A DNA stretch of 64,000 nt, taken from Heterostelium album PN500 (taxonomy: Eukaryota; Evosea; Eumycetozoa; Acytosteliales; Acytosteliaceae). Shown here in pieces: positions 23,246-35,287 of the stretch. Both the position numbers and the translations under genes were made by a program. Positions within the stretch are counted from its first letter, which is position 1, and each line of letters opens with the position of its first letter. Below the pieces are notes generated by a model. The model had not been told where the DNA came from and did no database searches. It worked only from the letters and a program-made list of their open reading frames with translations. The stretch is from NCBI RefSeq assembly GCF_000004825.1, contig NW_008805070.1, forward strand, positions 310,001-374,000, in the 5' to 3' direction.

Positions 23246-24037
23246 TCTGTTATTATTTTTATTCTATTCCTTTTATTTCTTTTTTCTTAATAATAATACA
23301 ACAAACAACAAAAATAAAAATATTATAAAAAAAACTAAATATATATTTATTATTATATACAAAATAAAATAAAACAAACAAATAAAAATAAACTTTTAAT
23401 TTATTAATATAAAAAAAACAAAAAACAAGTTATTCTAAAAACATAATTATAATCAGAATCTGATCTGTTTAACCTATTTTTGTTATGCTTTAAATATAAA
23501 ATGTTTATAGTATATGTGTGTATGTATATATGTATGTCTGTATGTGGTGTGCAAAGAAAAGAGAAGCTAAGAAAAAAAAAAATAAAAAAAACAAGATTGT
23601 GATGACCCGCAAAAATATTACAATAATTGAAAATAGCACTTTTTGGTGTGTGAAAGTCCGCCATCAGCAAAACTTTACCACTCGGTTATTAAAAGGTGGT
23701 TTTTTACTTTAAATTTTTGAAAACTTAAAAAACTTGGGGTGAAAAGTAATTTTTGTGATATTTTTTTTCTTTTTTCTTAATAGTATTATTAATCAAACAA
23801 TATATTTAGTTAAGAGCTAACATACATGTGTTTAATTCCATGGAAAAACAGAAGCAAATTAAAAAATTTTAAGTGGTCGACCCCAAATTTTAATTTGTTC
23901 CATCTGTCATTGAATGGAATTAAACATAGTTTTAAACTTTTTTTTTTTTAACATACTGTGAATAAAGTATCTGACATAATAGTATGTAAACTAATGATTT
24001 ATTAAAAAAAGTTTGGACTATAGTCAAATATACCAGT
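23246..24037. other. Intergenic with MITE-like repeat
   Basis: AT-rich upstream region of the CH-GAR gene, and downstream of the methyltransferase relic, which is also on the minus strand. Short frames here are A/T homopolymers and not credible genes. The stretch contains the MITE-like repeat at 23822-23935. Confidence 0.4.
23822..23935. repeat. MITE-like element, copy 1
   Basis: The ends are inverted repeats: tgtttaattccat near 23827 and atggaattaaaca near 23914-23926. The middle (aagtggtcgaccccaaatttt...ccatctgtcattgaatgg) recurs at 24727-24797. Size about 110 bp. It looks like a small non-autonomous DNA element. Confidence 0.6.
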
Positions 24038-24731
24038 TTATTTTGTTAAAGTTGAAGAAATAATTAAATGGTAAGGTCTATCTAATTGATTTTGTCTATT
24101 TTCAACTTCAGAAGTAATATTTTCTTTTTCATTTTCAAGGCATGGTTCAAGATATGGAATCCATTATTAATCAATGTATTAAGGTATACTGACATTGGCC
24201 TATGACAAAACTTAAAATTCTTGATCATAAAAGATGTTTGTTCAACTCTAATTCCTTCGACATTGTAGTTTTTAATACACCAAGCTTTTTCATTATTTAA
24301 TTGAACCCATTGATGTTCAACTCCTGCAGTATAAATCTACAATTATCGACCACAATAATTTATTAAATTAATCAAATTTAAAATTCGAAACTAATTGGTT
24401 TTAATTTTTAAAATACTTACTGGATGAATAACCAAGAAAATGAATTCTCCATCTGGTTTCAAAATTTCTTTAATTTTTGATACCAATCCTGAATAATCAA
24501 CTATGTTATGAATTGTATAGGAGGATACAACTACATCAACTGAATTTTCAGGTAACTCTAATTCTTCAATTGATTTATTTAACAATTGAACCTTTGGATT
24601 GTTTTCACCAACTAAATTTCTAGTTTGGTTTAACATTTGAACTGAAATATCAACTCCTATTACTTATTCAGCTCCAAGTTCCAGTGCCTCTTTAATAAAC
24701 CATCCCAATCCACAAACAGAACCAAATTAAA
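24038..24731 (-). pseudogene. SAM-dependent methyltransferase relic
   Basis: The minus strand encodes the last part of the SAM-binding motif I region (GLGWFIKEALELGAE), VIGVDISVQMLNQTRNLVG, the acidic-loop/IEELELP segment, DVVVSSYTIHNIVDYSGLV (motif near the substrate site), LKPDGEFIFLVIHP, an intron with a GTAAGT donor, and a C-terminal exon (VEHQWVQLNNEKAWCI, HRPMSVYLNTLINNGFHIL). This is the class I small-molecule methyltransferase fold. The N terminus, including the GxGxG start of motif I, is missing because sequence similarity stops at the MITE-like copy at 24727. There is also an in-frame TAA after GAE (near 24663) and a one-base shift after GFHI (near 24160). It is a dead gene, fairly recently inactivated. 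Confidence 0.8.
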
Positions 24732-24797
24732 AAAATTTGAGTGGTAGACCCCCAAATTTTAATTTTTCCATCTGTCATTGAATGGAATTAAACATGT
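24720..24797. repeat. MITE-like element, copy 2 (partial)
   Basis: Matches copy 1 (23840-23925) from aacagaa.caaattaaaaaa through gtggt.gacccc.aaattttaatt..ttccatctgtcattgaatggaattaaacat. The left inverted end is not visible. It sits exactly where the methyltransferase relic loses its N terminus. Confidence 0.65.
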
Positions 24798-24840
24798 ATA
24801 ACTTTATCCTATACAATATTAATACAAACGTTTATTATTA

Positions 24841-27800
24841 TTATTTATTAAAATTATTTTGATTTTTAATTTCAAGATCTGTCAATTCTCTGGCTAGTTT
24901 ATCAACTTTTTTGCTCAACTCTAACAGAACTGCTTCGACCTTCTCCTCCTCTTTGGTGAGTTCGGTGTCGTCTTTCTGTTTGACACCCTTGGACAATGCG
25001 ATCTTCATTTCTTCATAGCTCTCGACCCTATCCTTCTCGAGCTGATCGATGCTATTCTTGAGATTCATCAATGATTGCTTGTTGATATCGACTTGCTCTT
25101 TCGATGAGCGCAACTTTACTGCTTCATTGCGGTTCTTTAGCAGATGTATTTCATGGGTGATATCACTGATTCGCTTATCATTCTGAGCGGTATAATCATT
25201 GAGATTTCTCAAATCTCTCTTCAGAGTTTCAATCTTTAGGTCATGTACATTCCTTTCACCTTTCAAATCTTCTTCCATACAGTTTCTAAATATAGAGCAC
25301 AAGAAAATATTATTAGTTATCAATCAATTTCCAATGTTTGGAGTGATTATCATAGATATACAACATACATCATTGTTTGTATTTCACTATCTGATTTAAT
25401 CAAATTAATATAATAAGCTATATTCATATTCTTATCTTTAAAAACTTGAAAAAATAAATAAATAAATTTAGAAAGAAATGTTAATATTAATTATAATATT
25501 ATGAGGTAACAAAATAAAAATAACCTACTATTGGAATCAGGTGGAGCAATTATATTGGCTATATTTTGAGGCATTGATCCTATAATCTTTGAAAACTATT
25601 GTGAAATTAGCAAAATAAATTAAATTAGTTTGTTGTAGTAGTTGTAGCATCTATTAGATATGTAAAACTTACTTTATCTTTACGTAGTGAAATGTACAAA
25701 CCTTTCAATGCAACATGAATTGGTGAATACTCTGGAACTATAATGTCGTGTACTTTTGTTATTTGAAAAGCATATGCCGATTTCTAAACAATTTAGATAT
25801 AACTATCGGTTAAACAAAACAACTTTCGTGAACGATATTGTTAATTTACTTACCATTGAAAAGAGTGAATGGTATGATAAAACGAAAAAAGAGTCCGGCT
25901 TTTCATGAATCGATCCCAGAATCAAATAGTTGGAAATTTCAATGGAGTGATTCTTTTTGATTTGCTCATAGTCGTGATTACTATTGTTGTTGTTGTTGTT
26001 ATTATTTGTTTTTTAATTAATAATAATTGTTATCATATGAATTAATTAACAATCGTCATTAATTTTATAAATACTTACAGATATGCAATATAATCCATAA
26101 TCGAGAATTGGTGAATCGATTTATATTCTTTGTAGCTTTCGTACAGTGACAGTGGTATTACATTATTAACTTGGGCAATGACAGACTTTAACTTTTCATC
26201 TGACACCAACATGTGAATGTATTGAATGATATTGCTTGGCTGATAGTGTTTATAATGAGTTTTAGGTAATAGCATATTACATAGAGCCTCTGGAATTAGT
26301 GTAAGCAATTGATCATTCTAAATTAATTTTGATAGAAAGTGCAATAAGTACAAAGTTTCAAGACTTGATAATTCAATTTCTTTTTTTTTTTTTTTTTTTT
26401 CAATCAACTTACTCTTTCTGACAACAATGACACATAAAGATCTACCAATTGTTCATATTCACTACTCTTGATAACCGGTGAATCGTCCAATGTAATATTC
26501 TTTATTGAATATGCATGAATTGTACTCTATTGATTATGTTATGAGTGAGGTGTTAGTTAACTTAAGCTTCATATTAGTAAACAAAACAAAATACATACTA
26601 TTTTATAGATTGGTTTTGTGTTTGATGAAAGTAAATGTCGTTTGTCTGGAGTATCTGTGTAAGATACCAATAGAATATAATCTGATATTGACATATTATA
26701 TTGTTTAAGATAATCATAGTTTTGATTACTAAATAGATAGATTGTTAGTTAGGTGGTGTTGTTGTTTGAGTTTATAGATCATTTATGTTTGACATACACC
26801 AAAGATTGTACATATTTAGGAGTAATATCCCATGATTCAACTTGTAATTGATCGTTATACTTGGAGAATGCTATCGATCTTAATAAAACGGATCCAATTT
26901 GATTTGGTTTGGCTTGATACAGATTGATATTGTAAACAATATGATAAGGATTATACTCATCGCTATCTATTCTTGGTAATAAGTATTGCAATCTTTCTTG
27001 AGGAATGGAATTGGATTCACTCGACTTTAATTATTAAATATCTAAATGTTAGATTCCTATACTAACAAATTAATATATGATTTTTAATTGTTTTACATAC
27101 TCTTTTGTTTAGTAAAGATGAGTAAACATTGACCAATTGATCATATAGAGCCGATTCTTTGATTTGAAGTTGTTGATTGATCGTTATACTTATGAAACAA
27201 AGTGATTTCTATAGTTATGTCAAATAAATGAATAAATATTAGTAATGTGTTTTATTACAATTTGATTCGATTCGATTGATTAAATATATATATTATACAT
27301 ACAATATCTTTCATAGGCAATGCTTGAAGAGTATAAAATTGATCTTTATCATCAGTCACCAAAACAATGTGATCTGACATCTCCATTTGATGTTTTTCTT
27401 TAAAAAGAGCATAATGATTATTCATACTAATAAAATAGATTAATTAAGCTAATTAGTATCAAAAAACATTATCTGCAATCGTTTAATAATAAAAACAACA
27501 TACAATATACTTTCTACGATATCGGGTGTAACTATCATTGCTTTATGATTAAAGTGTTGATCATAGATATTGATACTTGTCAAGGTTGTAAGAATCGCTT
27601 TGACATCACTTGATACCAAACTGAGATATTTCATTAGTTTGCTTGCTTTATATAAATCTGTATCGGGTTTGGGCATTAACATATTTTGTATATTAATGGC
27701 AATGGGTGACAGTGGTTTCTAATAAAATATTATATTAATTAAGTTATTGACAAGCCTATATTAATTATTTTATAAATAAAGATTACCTTTTCTTCATGTA

Positions 27801-30800
27801 ATGTTTTGTACAATGTTAAAAGTCTTTGATATTCTTTGTGTTCTGTCGGTTTACCACAACTCTTAATAATAAATCATCAAGCAGTTAGTTATGATGATAA
27901 AATTGTAAAAATAAGTTTATATTTATACAAACTTTTAAAATATTAATATTGAATGATGACACTGTTTTCTAAAAAGATAATAGGTTAATATAATATTATT
28001 AATTAGGTTAGTTTAGTTTATGTTATTAATAATAGATCAAATAATTAAGTGTCTAACTTAATTTATACATACAACTGAATAAAGATGTCTGTCATTTGTA
28101 TCCTCTAAAAGATATAATGTATCTTGATTATAATAATAAGATACAAATACAATGTATTCATTCTTTAATTCATCTTTCTCCTTACTATTTAATTTATATT
28201 GTATTTGAATTAGATTGATTTAATTTGTTAATATAATAATGAAGTATTCATTTTTTTTCTTACTGTAATTGATAGAGATCTTTGAGTGTAATGTTTGTCT
28301 TTTGAACATTGTCAACATTATAGATATTGTGTATCAGTTGTTTCGATTGCACCAATCGATGATTGCTGATACCTTGGTGATCGTTGATTCGAAGATCTCT
28401 AGGTGAACAGAATCGCTCGTGAATCTCATCCATATTCTTTGACATTAAAATATGAATATAATGAATGATACTAACTGGTTCATAGTTTCTATGATCGATT
28501 GTGGGTAATAACAAACTGTAGAGTTCATATGGTATTATATTCTGTAAGAAAGCGATCTAAATTTGTACATAAAATGCTATAAATATTAAAATATTAACTT
28601 TAATAGATCTAATATAAGTAAATACTACTCTTTCTTTGTATATAGATTCATAAAGATCTACCAATTGTTCATATTCATTCTTGTTTCTCAATGATGAGTC
28701 ATCAGATAAACTCTTTATACAATATGCATTGATTGTATACTTTAATCAATTAATCATTTGATAATGAATGTTAATAATTATAAAAAGGTTTATAACAAAT
28801 AACAAATACTTACGAATTTATAGATTGGTTGTCTATTCGATGAAAGTAAATGTAATTCATCTGGAGTGTCCGTATAAGATACCAATAGAATATAATCTGA
28901 TATTGACATATTATATTGTTTAAGATAATCATAGTTTTGATTACTAAATAGATAGATTGTTATTTAGTTGTTAGTTAGTTTGTTATATATATTCAGATCT
29001 GAATGGATTATTTGTTTGACATACATCAATTCTTCTATTGATTTAGGATGAATATCCCATGATTGAACTTGTAATTGATCGTTATACTTGGAGAATGCTA
29101 TCGGTCTTGATAAAACAGATTCTTCATCTTTATCTTGCTCGACAAATACTCTCAAATAGTAAACTAATTGATAAGGATTATACATATGACTATCTACTCT
29201 TGGTAATAAGTACTGCAATCTTTCTTGTGCTTCGATATCATTTGATTCATCACTCTCAGACTTTAAATATGAAACAATCTAAATGTTAGATTGTTGTTTT
29301 GTTCCTGCTATCATATTAATTGTGATTATTAATTGTAATACATACTCTTTTGTTGTTGTTGTTGAGCAAAGATGAGTAAACATTGACCAATTGTTTGTAA
29401 ATATCAGATGCTTTGACTTTAAGTTTTTGATTGATAGTTAGACTAATCATACAAATTGATCTCTGTTGTAGCAATCAATATTAAGATAATATATTAGTTA
29501 TGTGTTATTAAATATATATATTCTACATACAATCTCTTTCATTTGCAATGACTGAAGTGTTGAAAATTGATCTTTATCGTCAGTCACCAAAACAATATAG
29601 TCTGCCATATCTTTTTGATATCTTTCTTTAAAAAGAGCTCTACAATCATTATTCATACTAAAATATATATAGAATTGTTAATTTATATCAAAAAAGTAAG
29701 CTTATATTATATTTAACATACAGTATACTTTCGACGATATCAGGTGTAACTTTCAATGGTGATTGTTCCAAGTAGTGATCATAGATATTGATACTTGTTA
29801 TTGTTGATAAAAGAGTCGCTTTTACCTCACTTGATAACAAACTGAGATAGTTCAATAGATCGGCTGCTTTATAAACATCTGAATCTGGTCTGGGTATTAA
29901 CAACTTTTGCATATTAATAGCCATTAACGAGTTCTAAAAATTTAGATTATGTTAACATAATTATACCTAACCCTTTTTTTAATTCAATAAATAAACATAC
30001 CTTTTCTGCGAGTACTGTTTTGTACAATGTTAAAAGTCGTTGATATTCTTTGTGCTCTGTTGGTTTATCACAATTCTATTGACAAATAAACCAAAAAGTT
30101 AGAATGTAATGATAAACTTTGGTAAAAAGAAATTTAATATATACAAACCTTTAAAATATTAATATGGAATAATGACACTGTTTTCTAAATAGATAAATAG
30201 TTGGTTAGTAAGTTTCAGTTAATATTAGAAAATCTATCTATACATACAACTGAATAAAGATGTCTGCGATCTGTATCCTCCAAAAGATATAATGTATCTT
30301 GATCATAATAGTAAGATACAAATACAATGTATTCACTCGAAAATTCATCTTTCTCCTTACTATTTAATTGATTGGTATTGAATTAGTGAACACACAGAGA
30401 TATTGAATGAGTGAGTGATTAGTTTGTTAATCATGTATTTTACTTACAATATTTGATAGAGATCTTTGAGTGTAATGTCTTTCTTTTGAATATTGTCACC
30501 ACTATAGATATATTGTATCAGCTGTTTCGATTGTACCCATTTGTGGTTGACGATACCTTTATATTCAATTCGATGTTCTTTATCGTCACACAGCTCTAAA
30601 AGCAGCTCTCTCAAATCGTCGGATATATTTTGGAGGTTGTCGAAATCACTTTTGTATTTGTAGTCATCCTTTTCATCGAATGTATTCCCTTTGATACAAT
30701 TGAGTACCAAGTACAAAATCACTCTACCCATCGAATAGAAATCGAAGCTGTGAGTGTACTCTCCGAGTTCCGATGGGTTTGTGAACCAATGATGACCCCT

Positions 30801-31682
30801 CTTGTGCAGGGAACTCATGAAATGTTGATTCTTAGGCATTTCAACAGACAAACCCATGTCGGCCACTGCATTGCATTTCATATTTACACAACAACGACAA
30901 CAAAAACCACCACCACCACAACAAGTTGATAATGGTTTGGTTTTGACCAAAGTAAATGATATATAAATAAAGTTAACAACAAAGAATGAAAAAAAAAGAG
31001 AGCAATAATCAACCATTTCAAGAATAAGCTTGTTTTTGGTTGATGTAATTGACAATATATATAATATCGGATTCACACTTACGCATTAATAGTTCATCTG
31101 TCTTCAGAAGAAGGTTGTCGGTTTTCAAGTCCCTGTGAACTATATTGATGCTATGCAGAAAAGCAAGACCCGACAACATCTGAACGAATATCATCTGTAA
31201 AAACTTCTCATCGACCTCACGCTTTGTGGCGCAATATTGCTTATGGATATCGGTTTCACACTTCTCTAGCAGGTAACACTGTTCGTTTTGCTAGATATCG
31301 ACTTGAAAAGTTAGTAAAACTAAAAAAATAAAGATAAAAAAAAAACTTTTTGTATGATTATAATACCTACTGAGTTAACTGTGAATCCAAAGTATTGGAC
31401 CACATGAGGATGTGAACCGTGGTGCATAACACATTCGAGTGCTCTTTTCTCTCGACTATAGAATTCAATGCTCATATTTTCTTTGGTGGGTGTTACACGC
31501 TTCAGTACGTAGAGCACTCCTTTATATCTAACCACATCACACACTGCAAAATGACCTCTACCAATGGTCGTTACATATTCAATCTTATCGGCCTCCAATT
31601 CCTTTATATTGTTAGACTTTGATCCAAATCCAGATCCAGACCCAGATCCATCACCACCTATATCTGCATCAGGGATCATCAT
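24841..31682 (-). CDS. Protein kinase with seven tandem a-b-c modules and C-terminal coiled coil
   Basis: About 28 exons. The kinase occupies exons 31682-31371, 31290-31083 and 30865-30448: glycine loop GRGHFAVCDVV, VLKRV lysine, HRDLKTDN catalytic loop, DMG in place of DFG, then SFDFYSMGRVILYLVL. The HRDLK.DN plus DMG pair recalls the IRE1-like kinases of dictyostelids, but no KEN RNase domain follows. Instead there are seven modules of about 130-160 residues, each in the same exon order: part a (SDYILLVSYTDTPDELHLLS), part b (EYEQLVDLYESIYKER), part c (LLLPTIDHRNYEPVSIIHYI). Modules 1-3 and 4-6 form a tandem duplication of about 2.2 kb. Module 7 is divergent and leads into a roughly 150-residue coiled coil (last exon 25285-24841). 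Phases checked at five junctions agree. Total length about 1500 residues. The function of the modules is unknown. Confidence 0.8.
26190..28400 (-). repeat. Intragenic tandem duplication, downstream copy
   Basis: Exons and introns here align with 28400-30570 at a constant offset of about 2.2 kb. A stretch of about 80 bp (26663-26745) is nearly identical to 28878-28960, crossing an exon end into the intron. The copy encodes modules 4-6 of the kinase gene. Boundaries are approximate. Confidence 0.75.
28400..30570 (-). repeat. Intragenic tandem duplication, upstream copy
   Basis: Encodes the end of the kinase domain (WVQSKQLIQYIYSGDNIQKK) and modules 1-3. It aligns exon by exon with 26190-28400. 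Offsets measured at two places were 2175 and 2215 bp. The downstream end falls inside the exon 28542-28261. Confidence 0.75.
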
Positions 31683-32512
31683 CTCTGATCAACTCTTTCT
31701 CTCTCTCCTCTCTCGCTAATACTATTGATTTAATTAAATTAAAGATTAATAAAATAAAATAAATTATATTTATATTATAAATTAACAGATAAAGATTTAA
31801 AAATAGGAGTACTTCAAAAAAAAAAGATGATATTTGAAAAAAAAAAAAAAAAAAACCCAAACTTTTTAGGAGTTGTTTTTGATCATTTAAAAAAAAATCT
31901 AATCTTTTTTCAAAATTTTAAATGTTTGTTTTATTAAAATGACTTTTACAAATGAATACATCATTTTTTCAGGATTAAAATGGTTATAAATTAAATTAAA
32001 TAAATAATATATTTATTAATTTATTTTCAATGTTTTCGACCAAGATATTAATGATTTCGAAGCATAAAACCGAGTGTATCCGAAGAATGAAATTTTTATA
32101 CCCGAAAAAAAATATCTCCCCAATGTTTGCAACTGAGTGATTTAATTTTAATAATTTTAAAGTTTACAGATGAAATTTGGGGTGCTGGTATTTAATCAAA
32201 AGCTGATTTTGTTGAAAAAACAAGAAATGAATAACACCACCTGGGTGTCAAAGTTGATGTTTTTTGTTCCAAAAAGATAATATCCGATTATCGTGGGTTT
32301 ATTAGTGGCGATGTTTTCTTACAAACAAATTAAATGAAGTTTTTGATTAGAGTCAAAAATCACCTTTATTTTACACAATATTTAAACAAACTATTTAAGT
32401 TAGGTTCAACAAACCTTTTTTTCTACACTTTGTACAGATAAACTAAATCTTTTTATATATATATATTATAAAAATATATTTATTTCTTTTTTTCGAAAAA
32501 AAAAAAAGAAAA
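31683..32512. other. Intergenic, divergent promoters
   Basis: Separates the start of the minus-strand kinase gene from the start of the plus-strand phospholipase gene. AT-rich with homopolymer runs (31841-31855). A central part (32040-32300) is richer in G/C but has no usable ORF. Confidence 0.4.
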
Positions 32513-34770
32513 ATGAATAAATTAATAATATTAACCATTGTTGGTTTAATATTTTGTAGTTATGTTGATGCCAGTTGTAAATGTACTGACAATCGTGCAT
32601 ACTGTGGATCGCAATTGACTGAATGTCGTGGATTGAATGCCACCGATTTATATCAATGTGTCACCGTTGGACAACCACCAATGAGAAGACTTGGATGTCC
32701 AAATGGATGTCAGGTTAACGACGCTCCAGCCTCAGATACATGTGCACCCGCTTCCACCAAGTGTGTATGTCCAGACTCTGCTGACCACTGTGGTTCCTCC
32801 CTCCAGAAATCTACAGGTGGAAACTGTGCCGACCTCGATCCAAACGCTCTCTACCAGTGTGACGGAAAGGGTATTTACCCATCATGGCGTTGGACATGTC
32901 CAACCGGTTGCATCCAAAACGGTGCCAATCTCAACGATACCTGTGACAAGGGTGCCTCCAACACCGTCGGTCTCACCAAGATCAAACACATCGTTATCTT
33001 CATGCAAGAGAACCGTGCCTTTGATAATTATTATGGTATTTTGCCAGGTGTTTGTAATTTCAAAGATCCAAACATGGCCATCCAAGAAAACGGTAACAAC
33101 ATTCTCTACCAACCAGACCCACACTCACCAGATAGTCACAACGGTCAGAAATACTCTTTGCCATTCAAGTTGGACGGTCCAAAAGCTGGTTGCACTAGTG
33201 GTGGTTCCAACGCTTGGAGTCCAAACCACGTCGCCTGGAACAACGGTCTCAACAACAACTGGCCAGAGGGAAACACCGTTGGTTCGCTCGGATACCTCGG
33301 AGAAGATAACCTTCCATTCTACTTTGAATTGGCTGACCAATTCACCATTGCCGATAAATACTATGAATCCATTATGACCTCGACCAATCCAAATCGTATC
33401 GTTCTCTGGAGTGGTACTATCGATGCCCGTGGTGCCACCGCACGTGGTCCAGTCATTGACAACACTGAAACCCCACCCCTCCAATGGGTTACCTACCCAG
33501 AGCTCTTGCAAAATGCGGGTATCTCCTGGATGGTCTACCAAGGTGAAGACAACTTTGATGACAATGCTCTTGCCTGGTTCAAACAATACCAAGATGCCGG
33601 TAAAGGTACCCCATTGAGAAACCAAGGTATCTCCTACTTGGGATTGGACACTTTCTACGAACAAGCACTCAACGGTACTCTTCCACAAGTTTCATTCGTA
33701 GTTGGTCCAACTGAACTTTCGGAACATCCAGTAAGTAATTTTTCGTTAAAAAAAAAATAATATATTATTCATTTTCAATTTGTCATATTAATTATTAATT
33801 ATAATTTTAGGATAATGGACCAATGGCAGGACAATGGTTATCACAACAAGTTGTCAACGCTGTCATCAATTCAAAGGCATGGTCAGAGACCGTTTTGCTT
33901 ATTGATTATGATGAATCCGGTGGATTCTTTGACCATGTTATCCCACCCATTTCACCAATCGGTACTCTTGATGAGTGGATCTACGGTGACGGCGATGCTC
34001 CACAACCAATCGGTCCAGGTCAACGTGTTCCAGCTTTCATCGTATCACCATGGTCAACCGGTGGTGTCGTTTTCACTGAGCCATCCGATCACACCTCTGT
34101 CATCCAGTTTGTCGAGCAATGGGCCATCGCCAACGACTATCCAGCCGATCAAGTCTTGCATCCATTGATTTCCACCTACCGTCGTAACTTTATGTCCGAT
34201 TTGACAAGAGCACTCGACTTCTCCTTCACCAACCTCACCGTGCCAAACACAACTGCCATGCCAGTCCCATCACGTGATCCAAGCGGAAACTGGAATCCAA
34301 CCGAAGAGTGTGAAGATTTGCCAGGTCCATACCCATCCGTTCCCTACGGAAACCAAACCTACCCAGTTGTCGCACCAGGCTATCGTTTGGTGCGTGGTAA
34401 CAATCCAGCACTCGGACGTACCTACGTCTTTGAGTCTGGAACCCAAGCAGTCGTCGCCACTGGATCCACCATCTCAATGGGTCCAATCTCCAACGACAAA
34501 TCCAACGACAACCAATACTTTATCATGAAGGAAGCTGCCGGTGTCCTCGGTAACTACATCGTCTCTGTCGAGACTGGATTGTGTCTCAACGGCAATGGTA
34601 GATTGGCTGCCTGTACTTCAAGCAGTGACAATTGGTTCGTCATCGACGAGAGCAACGGTCAAGGTTACCTCCTCTACAACATTCCAACCGGAACCTACCT
34701 CAGTTACCAAAATTCCATTTTCTCACTCACCAACACCATGCTCACCTACTTTAGATTATACTCAGTTTAA
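32513..34770 (+). CDS. Secreted phospholipase C / phosphoesterase family protein (PF04185 type)
   Basis: Exons 32513-33730 and 33811-34770 join in phase 0 to give about 725 residues. Residues 1-20 are a signal peptide. Two Cys-rich repeats of about 55 residues follow (CKCTDNRAYCGSQL... and CVCPDSADHCGSSL..., each with seven to eight Cys). From about residue 155 the phosphoesterase domain starts with IKHIVIFMQENRAFDNYYG, the metal-binding signature of bacterial-type non-haemolytic phospholipase C and acid phosphatase AcpA. Exon 2 carries LIDYDESGGFFDHVIPP and PAFIVSPWS, further ligand segments. The C-terminal 150 residues (GNYIVSVETGLCLNGNGRLA) resemble a beta-trefoil/ricin-like fold. It likely cleaves phosphocholine lipids or phosphate esters outside the cell or in lysosomes. 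The Cys-rich N-terminal repeats are an addition to the bacterial layout. Coding G+C is high, suggesting strong expression. Confidence 0.88.
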
Positions 34771-35287
34771 ATCAAACAAAATAATAATAATAATAACTAA
34801 ATTTTTAATACTTTTTTTTCAATTATAAATAATATATATAATATTTTTTAATAAAATAATTAATGCCGACATTAATTTCAAATTTATCTACATAATAACA
34901 ATCGAATTTAACTAAACAACAAGTCCATCAAATGAGCACACAATTCTTTCATCGATGCCAACCGCCAAAATTTAAATTTTAAAAAAATTTTAAAACAAAA
35001 AAAAAAAAACCAACAAATCATTTTGATTTCATTTAAATTTGGATTGTTAGCTTTATAATTATTTAGATATATATATATTATTTATATTTATTATTTATAT
35101 TTATCAATCATTTTAATAATATTAGTTAAGATTATTGTTTTTTTTAGATATATACTATTGGTAGAGATAGAAATTTTCATTTTGTTTTTTAAGAAATTTT
35201 TCATTGTTTTTCATTTGTTTTTTTTTTGTAGTAATAATAAATAGTAATAGTTTGATATAATATAATAGTATAGAATAGAATAACAAC
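34771..35287. other. Intergenic spacer
   Basis: AT-rich 3' region of the phospholipase gene and promoter of the BTB-Fis1 gene, with T runs at 35138-35144 and 35218-35228. Nothing else was seen. Confidence 0.4.

Noticed and set aside
23404-23712. Two overlapping frames (minus 88 codons, plus 64 codons) near 23.5 kb
   Set aside because: Composition is A/T homopolymer and Tyr/Ile/Phe-rich; no domain, no partner exon.
33125-33688. Minus-strand frame of 187 codons inside the phospholipase gene
   Set aside because: Antisense to a G+C-rich conserved exon; codon bias of the sense strand explains the absence of stops.
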